Notes: a model not told the origin generated them from the sequence alone. Counted from the stretch's first letter, positions 35,328-44,762 are shown. The stretch is DNA of 64,000 nt from Bradyrhizobium sp. 186 (GCF_023101685.1 NZ_CP082164.1:9889001-9953000), one strand, 5' to 3'. Program-made: numbers and translations.

Positions 35328-36397
35328 GCAAACCTTCATCCCGCCGCAGCTTTCTTGGCCACGCGGCGGCGGGATTTTCCACTCTCGCACTCTCCGGGTT
35401 GGCGCGGGCGCAGCCTGCGACCGAGCCGCCGCCGAAGCCGGCGCTCGTCGAGCACGCCGTCACCGAGCCTGTTGCCGTCGAGGTCAACGCACGGCCGATC
35501 CCGGCGTTCGAGCCGCGCGACCGCTCGCGCGTGCGCTTCGGCTCGCTGCAATATCGCAGCGGCCTGGTGCTGACCTCGCCCTATCGCGGCTTCGGCGGAT
35601 TATCCGGCATTCGCTTTCTCGACACCAAGGGTGAGCGTTTCCTCGCGATCTCCGACCAGGGCGGCTGGTTCACCGGTGCGATCCGCTACTCCGGGCGCGA
35701 GATGACCGGGCTCGACAATGTCGAGGCCGCGCCGCTGCTCAACGCCGAAGGCCGGCCGATCACGGAGAAGCGGCTCTGGTACGATTCGGAGTCGATCGCG
35801 CGCGACGGCTCTTACGTCTATGTCGGGCTCGAACGCGTCAACCAGATCATGCGTTACGACTTCTCCAAGGGCGGCACCCGCGCCCGTGGCGAGGTGCTGC
35901 CGGTGCCGCCGGGGTTACGAAAACTGCCGTACAACAAGGGGCTCGAAGCGCTGGTGTTCGTGCCCAAGGGCCAGCCGCTCGCGGGCACCTTGATCGCTTT
36001 CTCCGAGCGCGGGCTGGATGCCGACGGCAATCTGATCGCGTTCCTGATCGGCGGTCCCACGCCCGGCCAGTTCAGCGTGCGCCGTACGGAAAAGTTCGAC
36101 ATCAGCGACGCTGTGCTGTTGCCCTCGGGCGAGCTTCTCATCCTCGAGCGAAAGTTCTCCTGGTTCACCGGCGTCAACATCCGCATCCGCGCCATCCCGC
36201 TCAAGTCCATCGCGCCGAACACGCTGGTCGATGGCCCCGAGCTGTTCGCGGCGGATCTCGGCCACGAGATCGACAACATGGAAGGCATCGACGCGCACGT
36301 CAGCGCGGAGGGCGAGACTGTGCTGACGTTGATCTCGGACGACAATTTCTCGCTGCTCCAGCGCACGTTGCTGTTGCAGTTCACGCTGGTGGAGTGA
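35324..36397 (+). CDS. Phytase-like esterase-domain protein with Tat-type signal
   Basis: The 357-residue protein begins with [20 protein letters not shown], a twin-arginine-type export signal, followed by a Pro-rich linker. The body fits the 'esterase-like activity of phytase' family ([57 protein letters not shown]), a predicted beta-propeller. Its activity is uncertain. The GTG start overlaps the cobT stop as GTGA, so translation is coupled to cobT, although no role in cobalamin synthesis is known to me. Confidence 0.82.
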   Translation: MSKPSSRRSFLGHAAAGFSTLALSGLARAQPATEPPPKPALVEHAVTEPVAVEVNARPIPAFEPRDRSRVRFGSLQYRSGLVLTSPYRGFGGLSGIRFLDTKGERFLAISDQGGWFTGAIRYSGREMTGLDNVEAAPLLNAEGRPITEKRLWYDSESIARDGSYVYVGLERVNQIMRYDFSKGGTRARGEVLPVPPGLRKLPYNKGLEALVFVPKGQPLAGTLIAFSERGLDADGNLIAFLIGGPTPGQFSVRRTEKFDISDAVLLPSGELLILERKFSWFTGVNIRIRAIPLKSIAPNTLVDGPELFAADLGHEIDNMEGIDAHVSAEGETVLTLISDDNFSLLQRTLLLQFTLVE

Positions 36398-36419
36398 ACG
36401 CGCGCGGGAAGCCTCTTCG

Positions 36420-36547
36420 CGTCGTCCTGGCGAAAGCCAGGACCCATTACCCCAGGGAGAAGTTTGGCGAAGATTGGTCGTTCGGGATTAGCACCATCCA
36501 CAGTCGACAGACCTCGCGGTATGGGTCCTGGCTTTCGCCAGGACGAC
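36420..36547. repeat. Palindromic intergenic repeat, family B (copy 2)
   Basis: GTCGTCCTGGCGAAAGCCAG (with compensating changes) is mirrored by CTGGCTTTCGCCAGGACGAC. The matched base changes on both arms keep the stem paired, which suggests that the secondary structure matters. Confidence 0.85.
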
Positions 36548-36689
36548 AGCGGAGGGTGGGCGCCACCTTGCGCCGGTGTGACATCGCAATGCGCAGGCCC
36601 ACAGGCCGGCATTCCCGCCACGCCGCTGGTAATCCCGCATCCGCTCACTACACTCCCTCCATCGCCCCTCCCATCCCCGGAACTCCCGC

Positions 36690-37802
36690 ATGAGTGCCCT
36701 GTTTTCCCCGATCAAGCTGCGCGGCCTGACGTTGAAGAACCGTCTCGTGGTGTCGCCGATGTGCCAGTATTCGGCCGATGACGGCGTCGCCAATGACTGG
36801 CACTTCACCCACATCAACAATCTCGCGCTGTCGGGCGCGGCGATGTTCTGCGTCGAGGCGACCCATGTCGAGGCGATCGGTCGGATCACGCCGGGCTGCC
36901 TCGGGCTCTACAGCGATGCCTGCGAGGCGGCGCTGAAGCAGGTGCTCGCCTCGGTGCGCAAGCATTCCACCACGGCAATCGCGATGCAGCTCGCGCATGC
37001 CGGCCGCAAAGCCTCCAGCGCGCGACCCTGGGACGGCGGTCAGCTGATCCCGCAGTCGCAGGGCGGCTGGCAGACGGTCGCGCCGTCGGCACTGCCGCAC
37101 AAGGAGGGTGAAGCCGCGCCGCTGGCGCTGGATGCGGCCGGCCTTAAGCGCATCCGCGACGCCTTCGTCGACTCGGCCCGCCGCGCCGATCGCATCGGCA
37201 TCGACGCGATCGAGCTGCACGGCGCACACGGGTATCTCATGCATCAGTTCCTGTCGCCGATCTCCAACCGGCGCATCGACGAATATGGCGGTTCACTGGA
37301 GAATCGCATGCGCTTCCCACTGGAGGTGTTCGACGCGGTACGCGCGGTGTTCCCGCACAACAAACCGGTCGGCATGCGGGTCTCGTCGACCGACTGGGTC
37401 GAGGGCGGCTGGGATTTGGCGCAGACCATCGAATTCGCCAAGGCGCTGAAGGCGCGCGGCGTCGACTGGATCGATGCCTCCTCCGGCGGCGTCTCGCCGC
37501 TGCAGAAGATCCCGCTCGGCTCCGGCTACCAGGTGCAGTTTGCCGAAGCCATCAAGCGCGAGATCGGCTTGCCCACCATCGCCGTCGGCCTGATCACCGA
37601 AGCGAGGCACGCCGAGGACATCGTCGCCTCCGGCAAGGCCGACATGGTCGCGCTCGCCCGCGGCATGCTCTACGACCCCCGCTGGGGCTGGCACGCTGCG
37701 GCGGAAGTTGGCGGCGTGGTCGACGCCCCGCCGCAATACTGGCGCTCGCAGCCGTCGACGCAGAAGGAGCTATTTGGGAAGACGACGTTCGGGGCAAGGT
37801 AG
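36690..37802 (+). CDS. NADH:flavin oxidoreductase, Old Yellow Enzyme family (YqjM-like)
   Basis: The 370-residue TIM barrel shows OYE hallmarks: LFSPIKLRGLTLKNRLVVSP, MCQYSADDG, the active-site region IELHGAHGYLMHQFLSPISN with the paired His, NRRIDEYGGSLENRMRF and the late GKADMVALARGMLYDPRWGW. It uses FMN and NAD(P)H to reduce activated C=C bonds. The MCQYSA segment is typical of the YqjM/thermophilic-like class. It appears to stand alone. Confidence 0.93.
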   Translation: MSALFSPIKLRGLTLKNRLVVSPMCQYSADDGVANDWHFTHINNLALSGAAMFCVEATHVEAIGRITPGCLGLYSDACEAALKQVLASVRKHSTTAIAMQLAHAGRKASSARPWDGGQLIPQSQGGWQTVAPSALPHKEGEAAPLALDAAGLKRIRDAFVDSARRADRIGIDAIELHGAHGYLMHQFLSPISNRRIDEYGGSLENRMRFPLEVFDAVRAVFPHNKPVGMRVSSTDWVEGGWDLAQTIEFAKALKARGVDWIDASSGGVSPLQKIPLGSGYQVQFAEAIKREIGLPTIAVGLITEARHAEDIVASGKADMVALARGMLYDPRWGWHAAAEVGGVVDAPPQYWRSQPSTQKELFGKTTFGAR

Positions 37803-37859
37803 TGGGGCGTGATAGCGGTTATGGGTTCCAGCCGCCCGTGCACAATTGCGCACCAGCCC

Positions 37860-38099
37860 TCACCCAAACCTCACCCCAATCCGCTTTTCCTTGCGCCAGA
37901 CCACGGTGCAGGGCAGATGCGTTCCGTCGGGCTGGATGAACAGGGTGAATTGCTCGGGGATGCGGAGGGGGATGGTGACGTCGAGCGCAGCGCCGGTGTC
38001 CGAGAAATTGCGGACGGTGCAGTCGATCGCGCCGCCGCCGAACTCGATCGTTCCGGCCTTCAGCACGCGATGCCTGGATTTATTGCGTCGCTCGTCCAT
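37860..38099 (-). CDS. PilZ-domain protein (single domain)
   Basis: The 79-residue protein has the PilZ c-di-GMP-binding features: a basic N-terminal MDERRNKSRHRVLKAG with the RxxxR element, and NFSDTGAALDV fitting the (D/N)xSxxG motif, then a beta-barrel ending GVRFG. It likely responds to c-di-GMP; its partner is unknown. Confidence 0.87.
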   Translation of the reverse strand: MDERRNKSRHRVLKAGTIEFGGGAIDCTVRNFSDTGAALDVTIPLRIPEQFTLFIQPDGTHLPCTVVWRKEKRIGVRFG

Positions 38100-38205
38100 G
38101 GGCCAAATTTATCCCCGAAGCTGACACGAACATTAAGTCTCGACCCTGCCCCAACGAATTTGCGCCGGCCCGGAGGCCGCCGCTAGCATGCGATGAAGCG
38201 GCACC

Positions 38206-39831
38206 TTACGGCGCCGGCTGGAACGTCTCCGTCTGCGCCATCCGCCAAGCGTCGCGGAAGCGCGGGTCCTCGGTTCCTTCGAGCAGCTCACCCGGGCGCA
38301 GCGACGGATAGAGCTGCGCGAAGGACTTCACCTCCGTCGTCGAGTTGCGCTGGCTGAAGTGGATCGGGCGCAGCTGCTGCGGATGTTCGAGACCGGCCGC
38401 GGCGATCAGCTCGGCCAGCGAGTGCAGCGTGGCGTGATGATAGTTGTGCACACGGTCGATCTTGAGCGGCACATAGAGCGCGCGGGCCCGCGTCGGATCC
38501 TGCGTCGCCACCCCGGTCGGGCAGCGATCGGTGTGGCAGCTCAGCGACTGGATGCAGCCGAGCGAGAACATGAATCCGCGCGCCGAATTGCACCAGTCGG
38601 CGCCGATCGCCATCGCGCGCGCCATGTCGAAGGCGGTGGCGATCTTGCCGGAAGCGCCCAGCTTGACGCGGTCGCGGGCATTGATGCCGATCAGCGCATT
38701 GTGGACGAAACTGACGCCCTCGCGCATCGGCATGCCCAGATGATCCATGAACTCGAGCGGCGCGGCGCCGGTACCGCCCTCATTGCCGTCGACGACGATG
38801 AAGTCCGGATAGACGCCGGTCTCGATCATTGCCTTGCAGATCGCCAAAAATTCCCAGGGGTGGCCGATGCAGAGCTTGAAGCCGGTCGGCTTGCCACCGG
38901 AGAGCCTGCGCATTTCGGCGATGAATTGCATCATGCCGACCGGGGTGGAGAAGGCGCGGTGCGAGGCCGGCGAGATGCAGTCTTCGCCCATCGAAACGCC
39001 GCGGATCTTGGAAATCTCTTCCGAGACCTTCGCCGCCGGCAGCACGCCGCCATGGCCGGGCTTGGCGCCCTGGCTGATCTTGAGCTCGACCATCTTGATC
39101 TGGTCTGCGCTGGCGACCCGCGCGAACGCCTCCGGATCGAACGTGCCGTCGCGATGGCGGCAGCCGAAATAGCCGGAGCCGACCTCCCAGATGATGTCGC
39201 CGCCCATCTCTGCATGATAGGGGCTGAAGCCGCCCTCGCCGGTATCGTGCGCAAATCCGCCCTTCTTCGCGCCGGCATTCAGTGCGCGCACGGCGTTCGG
39301 GCTGAGCGCGCCAAAGCTCATCGCGGAGATGTTGAACACCGAGGCCGAATAAGGCTTCTTGCAGTCGGGGCCGCCGATGGCGATGCGGAACTTCTCGTCG
39401 GCATGCGTCTTCGGCGAGACCGAGTGATGCATCCATTCATAGCCCTCGCGATAGACGTCCTCCTGGGTACCGAAGGGACGCTTGTCGAGCTGCATCTTGG
39501 CGCGCTGATAGACGACAGCGCGGATGTCGCGCGAGAACGGCATGCCGTCCTTCTCGCTCTCGAAGAAGTACTGCCGCATCTCGGGCCGTATCTCTTCGAG
39601 CAGGAAGCGGATATGCGCCGAGATCGGGTAGTTGCGCAGGACCGCGTGGCCCTTCTGCATGAGATCGCGGACGCCGAGCAAGGTGAGCGCGCCAAAAATC
39701 AGGATCGGGATCAGCAGGATGTCGAAGATCTTGCGATCCGCGATGCCGATGCCGATCAGCAGCGCGGTCACGACCGCGCAGATCGTCAGCACGATGAAGC
39801 GCGGCGAGAACGGAAGCAGCAGAGTTTCCAT
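38206..39831 (-). CDS. FMN-binding glutamate synthase-family protein, membrane-anchored
   Basis: About 541 residues from the ATG at 39831, with GAGGG upstream. Two N-terminal hydrophobic segments (FIVLTICAVVTALLIGIGIA and ILLIPILIFGALTLLGV) anchor it to the membrane. The rest is the FMN domain of glutamate synthase (GEGGFSPYHAEMGGDIIWEV, KISQGAKPGHGGVLPAAKVS), with the 3Fe-4S Cys set in CIQSLSCHTDRCPTGVATQ. It lacks the glutaminase domain, so it is not a complete GOGAT; it may oxidise another substrate. Confidence 0.9.
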   Translation of the reverse strand: METLLLPFSPRFIVLTICAVVTALLIGIGIADRKIFDILLIPILIFGALTLLGVRDLMQKGHAVLRNYPISAHIRFLLEEIRPEMRQYFFESEKDGMPFSRDIRAVVYQRAKMQLDKRPFGTQEDVYREGYEWMHHSVSPKTHADEKFRIAIGGPDCKKPYSASVFNISAMSFGALSPNAVRALNAGAKKGGFAHDTGEGGFSPYHAEMGGDIIWEVGSGYFGCRHRDGTFDPEAFARVASADQIKMVELKISQGAKPGHGGVLPAAKVSEEISKIRGVSMGEDCISPASHRAFSTPVGMMQFIAEMRRLSGGKPTGFKLCIGHPWEFLAICKAMIETGVYPDFIVVDGNEGGTGAAPLEFMDHLGMPMREGVSFVHNALIGINARDRVKLGASGKIATAFDMARAMAIGADWCNSARGFMFSLGCIQSLSCHTDRCPTGVATQDPTRARALYVPLKIDRVHNYHHATLHSLAELIAAAGLEHPQQLRPIHFSQRNSTTEVKSFAQLYPSLRPGELLEGTEDPRFRDAWRMAQTETFQPAP

Positions 39832-40244
39832 GACACCCTCTTCCGCGATCCGCCCTACGGACACCTTCGGCGAGTTTAGCGCTTTATCGTCGTCGGCCAC
39901 GATCACATCCTCTCGTCGGAATGACGGGGTAAGGTACGCCCGTGTCACCTTACGGATATGACGCCGGCCGCGTTTCAGGCTACCGAATTCGGTCCTTGCA
40001 GATCAATTCGTCCGATGGGCGGGGTTTTTGCAGTGCAGCAGACGGCAAGGCCAGTGACCATGCTGCATCGTCGTCGTGGGGAATATGGCCGTTTGGCAGG
40101 GCCATCCCGCGCCAGCCGAGCGCCACCGACATCCGCCGCTGTCGCCCCATCCTCGCGCGCAATCTCGCACGGCGGCCGGGATGACGGCCGCGTTGGTGGC
40201 TAACAGCCGGGAACGGTAGGAGCGCTAGCTGCCGCGAGCGGCGA
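39832..40244. other. Intergenic region, no gene seen
   Basis: About 413 bp with no convincing gene. It should hold the promoter of the glutamate synthase-family gene. Open frames here have no family resemblance and no ribosome-binding site. A small inverted motif (AAGGTACGCCCGTGTCACCTT, near 39929-39950) is weak. Confidence 0.45.
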
Positions 40245-41018
40245 TCAGCGCTCGACGAACGCCTTCTCGATCACGAAATGGCCGGGGGTATTGCCCGAGC
40301 CTTCGGCGAAGCCGCGGCTCTCGAACATGACGCGCAGCTCTTCCAGCATCCCCGGGCTGCCGCACATCATGACGCGGTCGGTTTCGATGTCGAGCGGGGA
40401 CTGACCGATGTCGTTGAAGATCTGCTCGGAGCTGATCAGGTCGGTGATACGGCCGCGGTTGCGGAACGGCTCGCGGGTCACGGTCGGGTAATAAACGAGC
40501 TTCTCCGACAGCAGCGGCCCGAACAGCTCATCCTCGCGCAAATTCGCGACGAGTTGCTCGCCATAGGCGAGCTCGGAGACCTGGCGGCAGCCATGGACCA
40601 GCACGATGGTATCGAACTGGTCATAGACCTCGGGGTCCTTGATCAGGCTGGCGAACGGCGCCAGCCCGGTGCCGGTCGAGAGCAGCATGAGCCGCTTGCC
40701 GGGAATGAGATTGTCGGCGATGAGCGTGCCGGTCGCCTTGCGGCCGACCAGGATGGTATCGCCTTCCTTGATCTTCTGGAGCCGCGAGGTCAGCGGGCCG
40801 TCCTGAACCTTGATCGAGAAGAACTCGAGCTCTTCCTCGTGATTGGCGCTCGCCATGCTGTAAGCGCGCAGCAGCGGGCGACCTTCGACCTCGAGCCCGA
40901 TCATCGCGAACTGACCGTTCTGGAAGCGGAAGCCGGAATCGCGGGTGGCGCGAAAGCTGAACAGGGTGTCGGTCCAGTGCTGGACGGAAAGAACCTTCTC
41001 TCGGTAAAACGCGCTCAT
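40245..41018 (-). CDS. fpr: Ferredoxin--NADP reductase
   Basis: 257 residues from the ATG at 41018 (MSAFYREKVLSVQHWTDTLF). The FAD-binding barrel has RAYSMASANHEEELEFFSIK, matching the RxYS motif; the NADP domain has LLSTGTGLAPFASLIKDPEV, and the C-terminus carries MMCGSPGMLEELRVMF then GHFVIEKAFVER, as in bacterial Fpr. It moves electrons between NADPH and ferredoxin/flavodoxin. The frame opens further upstream at 41099. Divergent from the ATP-grasp gene. Confidence 0.93.
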   Translation of the reverse strand: MSAFYREKVLSVQHWTDTLFSFRATRDSGFRFQNGQFAMIGLEVEGRPLLRAYSMASANHEEELEFFSIKVQDGPLTSRLQKIKEGDTILVGRKATGTLIADNLIPGKRLMLLSTGTGLAPFASLIKDPEVYDQFDTIVLVHGCRQVSELAYGEQLVANLREDELFGPLLSEKLVYYPTVTREPFRNRGRITDLISSEQIFNDIGQSPLDIETDRVMMCGSPGMLEELRVMFESRGFAEGSGNTPGHFVIEKAFVER

Positions 41019-41389
41019 TGTTTTCGATATTCCGAATATTTGCGGTTTTGAACAAAAGCGTTGCACGGCCCTGAAAGCGAGGCGGACACCACTTGTCATG
41101 GTGGAAGATTATCGGGTGTGATCTACGCCATTGAGGCCAATAATCAACCTCGTTTCGGATGCAATTGATGCCGGTCAAACCGGCATTTGCGGCGGAATTG
41201 GCCGCATCATCAATGAATCTGCTGCCGAGCGGCGCCGGAGGGAATTTCCTTTCCCTACAGAGCAAAATTGCAGCACTTAATTTCCGGCGCGCTCGCGAGA
41301 ATTTCATTAAGAATAGCTCTGATTTTCGGCCGGGTTTCGTGCTTTTTCCGCATTTTTGTGGCCTTCGGCAGGTGGAGCGGCTTCAAGAC
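41019..41389. other. Divergent intergenic region between fpr and the ATP-grasp gene
   Basis: About 371 bp, AT-richer than its surroundings, holding both promoters. It contains a perfect hairpin ATGCCGGT-CAA-ACCGGCAT (41168-41186), possibly an operator or transcript hairpin. No additional gene is seen. Confidence 0.5.
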
Positions 41390-42319
41390 ATGGCAACCGG
41401 TGAGCGCATCTTCGTCCAGGCGATACAGCATTATTGTTCACGCCATGGCATCGCGGTCGATCTGCGCTCCGGCGGCTGGCTGGTTGCGATGCGGCGGGGC
41501 GCGACGCGCCATTTCGCCTTCGGCTACGACATCGGCCTCAACAGCGCGATCGCGCACCGCCTGGCCAACGACAAATCGGCAACCGCCGAGGCGCTGGCGC
41601 TGGAGCGCGTACCCTGCATTCCCCATCATCTCTTCCTCAACCCGAGCATGGGCGTGCACGTCGCCGGCGCCGGCTGGCATGAAGCGATGCTGGATCTGCT
41701 CGCGCAGAATCCGCAAGGCGTCGTGGTCAAGCCCAACGAGGGAACGTCAGGGCGTTCAGTGTTCAAGGTGACGCGCCGCGACGAGCTCGATCGCGCCGTC
41801 GGCGAGGTCTTCTCATCCAGCCTCGGCCTCGTGATCGCACCCTATGTCGAGATCGAGGAGGAGGTCCGCGTGATCCTGCTCGATGGCAAACCGATGATGG
41901 TCTACCGCAAGGAGCGGCCGACGGTCGTTGGTGACGGCGTGCACACATTGCATGAACTGGCGGCCACGGCAGGACACGGCAGGCAGGTTCGCGAGTTCGA
42001 CGCACACGAGGCCAACGCCATTGTCCCGAAGGGCGAGCGCCGCATCCTGAACTGGCGGCACAATCTCGACGCCGGCGCACGGCCGGTTCTCGTGGAGGAC
42101 GACGAGACTCGCGAGGCTTGCGCAAAACTCGCCACCGACGCCGCGAGCGCCATCGGCATCGTCTTCACATCGATCGACGTGGTCCGTGTCGACGGCACCT
42201 GGCGGGTGCTCGAGATCAATTCGGGCGTGATGATGGAAGCGCTGGGGAAGCTGTATCCGGAGCTGGTGCAAGCGACGTACGATGCGGCGCTGGATCGGGT
42301 GTTTGGGGAGAAGCGTTGA
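41390..42319 (+). CDS. Orphan ATP-grasp ligase (RimK/cyanophycin-synthetase-like)
   Basis: About 309 residues from the ATG at 41390; the frame is open from 41159 but the extra 77 residues look non-coding. The ATP-grasp domain shows GVVVKPNEGTSGRSVFKV (nucleotide-binding loop), EEEVRVILLDGKPMMVYRKE, VVGDGVHTLHELA (as in cyanophycin synthetase) and the metal-binding end VVRVDGTWRVLEINSGVMM. Such enzymes ligate a carboxylate to an amine using ATP. No Mur-ligase domain or peptide-synthesis neighbour is present, so the substrates are unknown. Confidence 0.82.
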   Translation: MATGERIFVQAIQHYCSRHGIAVDLRSGGWLVAMRRGATRHFAFGYDIGLNSAIAHRLANDKSATAEALALERVPCIPHHLFLNPSMGVHVAGAGWHEAMLDLLAQNPQGVVVKPNEGTSGRSVFKVTRRDELDRAVGEVFSSSLGLVIAPYVEIEEEVRVILLDGKPMMVYRKERPTVVGDGVHTLHELAATAGHGRQVREFDAHEANAIVPKGERRILNWRHNLDAGARPVLVEDDETREACAKLATDAASAIGIVFTSIDVVRVDGTWRVLEINSGVMMEALGKLYPELVQATYDAALDRVFGEKR

Positions 42320-42339
42320 TCGCCGCGCACTCGCTGCGA

Positions 42340-42495
42340 TCCCTTCCCCCCTTGTGGGAGAAGGTGGCGCGAAGCGCCGGATGAGGGGTCTGTCTCCGCG
42401 CATTCAAATGGAAATGGAGTCGCGGAGACAGACCCCTCACCCGTCTCGCCGCGGCGCGGCGAGCCACCCTCTCCCCTTGTTGTAAGGGGAGAGGG
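42340..42495. repeat. Nested palindromic repeat with terminator-like hairpin
   Basis: GGATGAGGGGTCTGTCTCCGCG is mirrored by CGCGGAGACAGACCCCTCACCC (one mismatch). A second perfect 12-bp stem follows: CCCTCTCCCCTT-GTTGT-AAGGGGAGAGGG (42467-42495). The region lies between convergent genes, so it may terminate both transcripts. Confidence 0.75.
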
Positions 42496-42536
42496 TGCAC
42501 CGAGCTCGCGGACCCGAGCGTCGCAGTCCAGAGGCG

Positions 42537-43454
42537 CTAATTATTCGCGCTCGCCGAATCGTCCATTGCCTTGAAGGCTTCCTCCAGTTGCAGCGAGATC
42601 GGCACGTTCAGCCGTTCGCCGGTGGGAAGCCGCGCGGTGAACCATTTGTTGTAGAGCGGGACGAGGTCGTGGTTGGAGCCGAGCTTGCGGAAGGTGCGCT
42701 CGACCACGGCCGTCAATTGCGGCTCGCCCTTGCGGAACATGATGCCGTAGGGATCGTAGGACAGGTAATCGCCGGTGACGCGGAACTTGTCCTGTGCCTT
42801 GTGGCGCACGATCAGACCCGACAGGAGAATGTCGTCGGTCGCAAACGCATCGGCCTTGCCGTCGGCGAGCATCTGGAACGACTGCTCGTGATCGGCGCCG
42901 ACGACGATGTTCAGCCCCAGCGAGGCTTTCTTGTCGGCCGCCTGTATCGCCTGCTCGTTGGTGGTGCCCTTCGTCACCACGATGGTCTTACCCTTCAGAT
43001 CAGCCAGCGACTGGACGCTCGACGCCTTCGACACCATCAGCTTGGTGCCGGCGACGAACATCAGGGGCGAGAAGGCGACGCGCTTGGCGCGCTCGGCATT
43101 GGCCGTGGTCGAGCCGCATTCCAGATCGATCTTGTTCGCAAGCACGGCGTCGATGCGGTCGTCCGAGGTGACCTTGACGTAGCCGATCTTCAGATTGGGA
43201 TCGTCGACCTCGACGCCGATCTCCTCGACGATGGCCTCGCAGAGCTCGAGGCTGTAGCCGATCGGGCGATTGGCCTGGTCGAGGAAGGAGAACGGCGGCG
43301 AGCTCTCGCGATAGCCGAGCCGCACGGTGTGCGCATTCTTGATGGCGAGCAGCGTCGGGCTAAGCCCCTCGCTGCCGCCGGTCTGTGCCGAGGCGCCGGT
43401 TGCCAGCAGGCACGCTGCCAGCAAACCGCCCGAAATCGCCATAACAGGGCGCAT
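42537..43454 (-). CDS. Amino-acid ABC-type substrate-binding protein (GltI-like), orphan
   Basis: The 305-residue protein has a signal peptide (PVMAISGGLLAACLLATGAS, cleavage near ASAQ) and the SBP_bac_3 fold of polar amino-acid receptors: GYSLELCEAIVEEIGVEVDD, DRIDAVLANKIDLECGSTTA, NAERAKRVAFSPLMF and DDILLSGLIVRHK, close to glutamate/aspartate-binding proteins. No ABC permease or ATPase gene is adjacent. It starts 12 bp after the stop of the DAACS symporter gene on the same strand. Confidence 0.88.
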   Translation of the reverse strand: MRPVMAISGGLLAACLLATGASAQTGGSEGLSPTLLAIKNAHTVRLGYRESSPPFSFLDQANRPIGYSLELCEAIVEEIGVEVDDPNLKIGYVKVTSDDRIDAVLANKIDLECGSTTANAERAKRVAFSPLMFVAGTKLMVSKASSVQSLADLKGKTIVVTKGTTNEQAIQAADKKASLGLNIVVGADHEQSFQMLADGKADAFATDDILLSGLIVRHKAQDKFRVTGDYLSYDPYGIMFRKGEPQLTAVVERTFRKLGSNHDLVPLYNKWFTARLPTGERLNVPISLQLEEAFKAMDDSASANN

Positions 43455-43466
43455 GTCGCACTCCCT

Positions 43467-44762
43467 TCAATGGCCGGCCATCGCGGGCACTTCGCCCGGC
43501 ACCATGTCGCCCGGCACGGCGTCGCTCGGTTCCATCGCATGCTCAGGCCCGAGCTCGCCTTCCCACTTCGCCACGACCGAGGTCGCGAGCGTGTTGCCGA
43601 TTACGTTGGTGGCACTGCGGCCCATGTCGAGGAAGGTGTCGATGCCCATGATCATCAACAGCCCCGCCTCGGGGATGCCGAACTGCGACAGCGTCGAGGC
43701 GATCACGACGAGGGAGGCGCGCGGCACGCCGGCGACGCCCTTCGAGGTGATCATCAGCGTTGCCAGCATCGCGAGCTGGGTGCCGAGCGGCATGTCGATG
43801 TGATAGCTCTGCGCGATGAAGATACTGGCGAAGGTGCAGTACATCATCGTGCCGTCGAGGTTGAAGGAATAGCCGAGCGGCAGCACGAAGCTCGAGATCC
43901 GCGACGACGCGCCGAACCGGTTGAGACCCTCCAGCGTCTTCGGATAGGCGGCTTCCGAGCTCGCGGTTGAGAACGCGATCATCAGCGGCTCGCGGATCAG
44001 CTTCAGCAGATGGGCGTAGCGTGGCCCGATCACAATGAAGCCGACGACCACCAGGATGCCCCACAGGATCGCGAGCGAGAGGTAGAAGCCGCCCATGAAG
44101 ACGATGAGCTTCCAGAGCACCAGCAGGCCGTTCTTGGCGACTGTCGCCGTGATGGCGGCCCAGACCGCGAACGGTGCGAACAGCATCACATAGCCCGTAA
44201 CCTTGAGCATGATGTGGCCGATATCGTCGATCAGCGCCAGGATCGGCTTGGAGCGCTCGGGCATCGAGCCCATCGCCACCGAGAAGAACACGGCAAATAT
44301 CACGATCTGCAAAATCTCGTTCTGCGCCATCGCATCGGCGATCGAGGTCGGGATCAGATGGGTGAGGAATTTCTCGATCGAGAACGCTGAAACCGGCAAG
44401 CCCGTCGACTGCGCCTTGTCCGGCAGCGTACCGGGGAAGTTGGCGCCGGGCTGAAGCAGATTGACCATCACGAGGCCGAGCATCAGCGAAACGAAGGACG
44501 CGCTGACGAACCAGCCCATGGTCTTGGCGAAGATACGGCCGAGCTTGGAGCCCGAGCCCATATGGGCGATGCCGCCGACCAGGGTCGCGAACACCAGCGG
44601 CGCGATGATCATCTTGATCAGGCGCAGGAAGATTACGGCGATCAGGTTGATGGAGGAGGCCAAGTCGGCGCGCGTATCGGGCAGGAAATTGTAGATCGCC
44701 GCGCCCATGATGATGCCCAGCACCATCGCCACCAGGATGAATTGCGTAAACCTGTTCGACAT
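43467..44762 (-). CDS. Dicarboxylate/amino acid:cation symporter (DAACS family)
   Basis: About 431 residues from the ATG at 44762 (MSNRFTQFILVAMVLGIIMG), with a GGGGG run upstream. Family signatures include IFLRLIKMIIAPLVFATLVG, AFSTASSEAAYPKTLEGL (the Ser-rich re-entrant hairpin 1), SFVLPLGYSFNLDGTMMYCT, and the late FLDMGRSATNVIGNTLATSV, which contributes substrate and cation sites. It imports C4-dicarboxylates or Glu/Asp with Na+ or H+. It ends with an unusual Pro/Met-rich tail. It heads a two-gene unit with the amino-acid-binding protein. Confidence 0.92.
   Translation of the reverse strand: MSNRFTQFILVAMVLGIIMGAAIYNFLPDTRADLASSINLIAVIFLRLIKMIIAPLVFATLVGGIAHMGSGSKLGRIFAKTMGWFVSASFVSLMLGLVMVNLLQPGANFPGTLPDKAQSTGLPVSAFSIEKFLTHLIPTSIADAMAQNEILQIVIFAVFFSVAMGSMPERSKPILALIDDIGHIMLKVTGYVMLFAPFAVWAAITATVAKNGLLVLWKLIVFMGGFYLSLAILWGILVVVGFIVIGPRYAHLLKLIREPLMIAFSTASSEAAYPKTLEGLNRFGASSRISSFVLPLGYSFNLDGTMMYCTFASIFIAQSYHIDMPLGTQLAMLATLMITSKGVAGVPRASLVVIASTLSQFGIPEAGLLMIMGIDTFLDMGRSATNVIGNTLATSVVAKWEGELGPEHAMEPSDAVPGDMVPGEVPAMAGH

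Noticed and set aside
33384..35390. Long antisense open frame (668 codons) opposite cobT
   Set aside because: It is a GC-rich shadow frame; its translation is Arg/Ala/Gly-rich with no family resemblance, while the + strand encodes a clear CobT.
38359..39879. 506-codon + strand frame over the glutamate synthase-like gene
   Set aside because: The minus strand encodes the FMN domain and the 3Fe-4S Cys motif; the + frame has no recognisable domain.
41168..41186. Hairpin ATGCCGGT-CAA-ACCGGCAT as an intrinsic terminator
   Set aside because: No run of T follows, and it lies between divergent genes where a terminator is not expected.
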